Below the pieces are notes generated by a model. The model did no database searches. It saw nothing but the letters and a program-made list of their open reading frames with translations, and had not been told where the DNA came from. Source: Alphaproteobacteria bacterium (lineage in GTDB: Bacteria; Pseudomonadota; Alphaproteobacteria; Rhodobacterales; Rhodobacteraceae). From it: a stretch of DNA of 64,000 bases. The stretch spans positions 52,646 to 116,645 of the forward strand of contig JAUHVR010000019.1 in the NCBI GenBank assembly GCA_030424865.1, given 5' to 3'. Position 1 is the first letter of the stretch. Every line of letters starts with the position of its first letter. The position numbers were made by a program, and so were the translations under genes. Below are positions 63,890 through 64,000 of the stretch, piece by piece.

Positions 63890-64000
63890 CCGCCCCCCGA
63901 CGGCATCAATGTGCCAAGGTGGGTCTGCAACGATCCACATAGGAGAGCGGTCATGTCGGAGATTATCACAGTCGGGCTCGATCTGGCGAAGAATGTGTTT
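63890..64000 (+). mobile_element. Left part of an IS110-family (IS1111-like) insertion sequence
   Basis: The transposase start at 63953 marks an insertion sequence that continues beyond the window. The upstream ~75 bases (CGCCCCCCGACGGCATCAATG region) are probably the left end. The short 5' flank before the recombinase is more like the IS1111 subgroup, in which the structured non-coding (bridge) RNA lies at the 3' end. That subgroup assignment is inference, and the exact boundary cannot be fixed without the other end. Confidence 0.6.
63953..64000 (+). CDS. IS110-family transposase, N-terminal fragment (cut by window end)
   Basis: The last 48 bases encode MSEIITVGLDLAKNVF, the opening strand of a RuvC-like DEDD transposase of the IS110/IS1111 group, with the first catalytic Asp in GLDLAKN. 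AGGAGAG lies seven bases upstream of the ATG. Only the beginning is in the window, so integrity of the element is unknown. Confidence 0.85.
   Translation, partial: MSEIITVGLDLAKNVF

Overview
The window is high-GC chromosomal DNA from an alphaproteobacterium, most likely a marine Rhodobacteraceae (Roseobacter-group) species. This is inferred from gene content and protein character, not from a database match. Supporting features are a 44-residue aa3-type cytochrome oxidase subunit IV, a polyhydroxybutyrate pair (phaA-phaB), ETF:ubiquinone oxidoreductase, an F1 ATP synthase operon (atpHAGDC) without F0 genes beside it, DUF465, DUF2007 and DUF2125 proteins, and a degenerate alphaproteobacterial-type dihydroorotase beside pyrB. 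No rRNA, tRNA or CRISPR array was seen.

Layout. 1-7 kb: the end of a solute-binding protein, three tandem hairpins, a UPF0114 membrane protein, rpsD, an EAL-domain protein, phaA and phaB, then a LysR regulator divergent from a 38-residue ORF. 7-15 kb: DUF465, a methyltransferase with a DUF2007 protein, polyprenyl diphosphate synthase overlapping ispE tail to tail, a TPR lipoprotein-like secreted protein, a PilZ protein, ETF-QO, greA and a coiled-coil membrane protein. 15.7-19.9 kb: a molybdenum-cofactor operon (fdhD, mobA, mobB, and a moeA fused to an extra N-terminal domain). 19.9-29 kb: azlCD, a lipoprotein, cytochrome oxidase subunit IV, an Lrp regulator with a palindromic operator, a glutamine amidotransferase, a beta-lactamase-fold hydrolase with an acyl-CoA dehydrogenase, Sua5, YqgE and a DsbD-N-like protein.

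29-44 kb: an RND efflux pair, a uracil-DNA glycosylase/phosphoesterase/moaB cluster, a pyrimidine operon (pyrB, two membrane-protein genes, a catalytically degenerate pyrC), plsY, an alpha/beta hydrolase with an isomerase, prs, an H-type lectin and an MFS exporter. 44.7-50.1 kb: atpHAGDC, carrying an extra membrane-protein gene between atpG and atpD and a 23-bp inverted repeat element between atpD and atpC. 50-56 kb: a sulfotransferase, a methyltransferase, gloB, clpA and an M23 peptidase.

56.3-60.8 kb: a two-gene MotA/ExbB-like plus MotB/OmpA-like system. Its B subunit carries about 840 residues of predicted periplasmic coiled coil between one membrane helix and a peptidoglycan-binding domain. 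This is the strongest candidate for an under-described machine in the window. 61-64 kb: chaC, a DUF2125 protein, then an AT-richer accessory edge with an RTX calcium-binding exoprotein and the start of an IS110-family (IS1111-like) transposase cut by the window end.

Many genes are packed into operons with 4-base ATGA overlaps, and several convergent pairs overlap at their stop codons. Two of these pairs share a CTAG palindrome.
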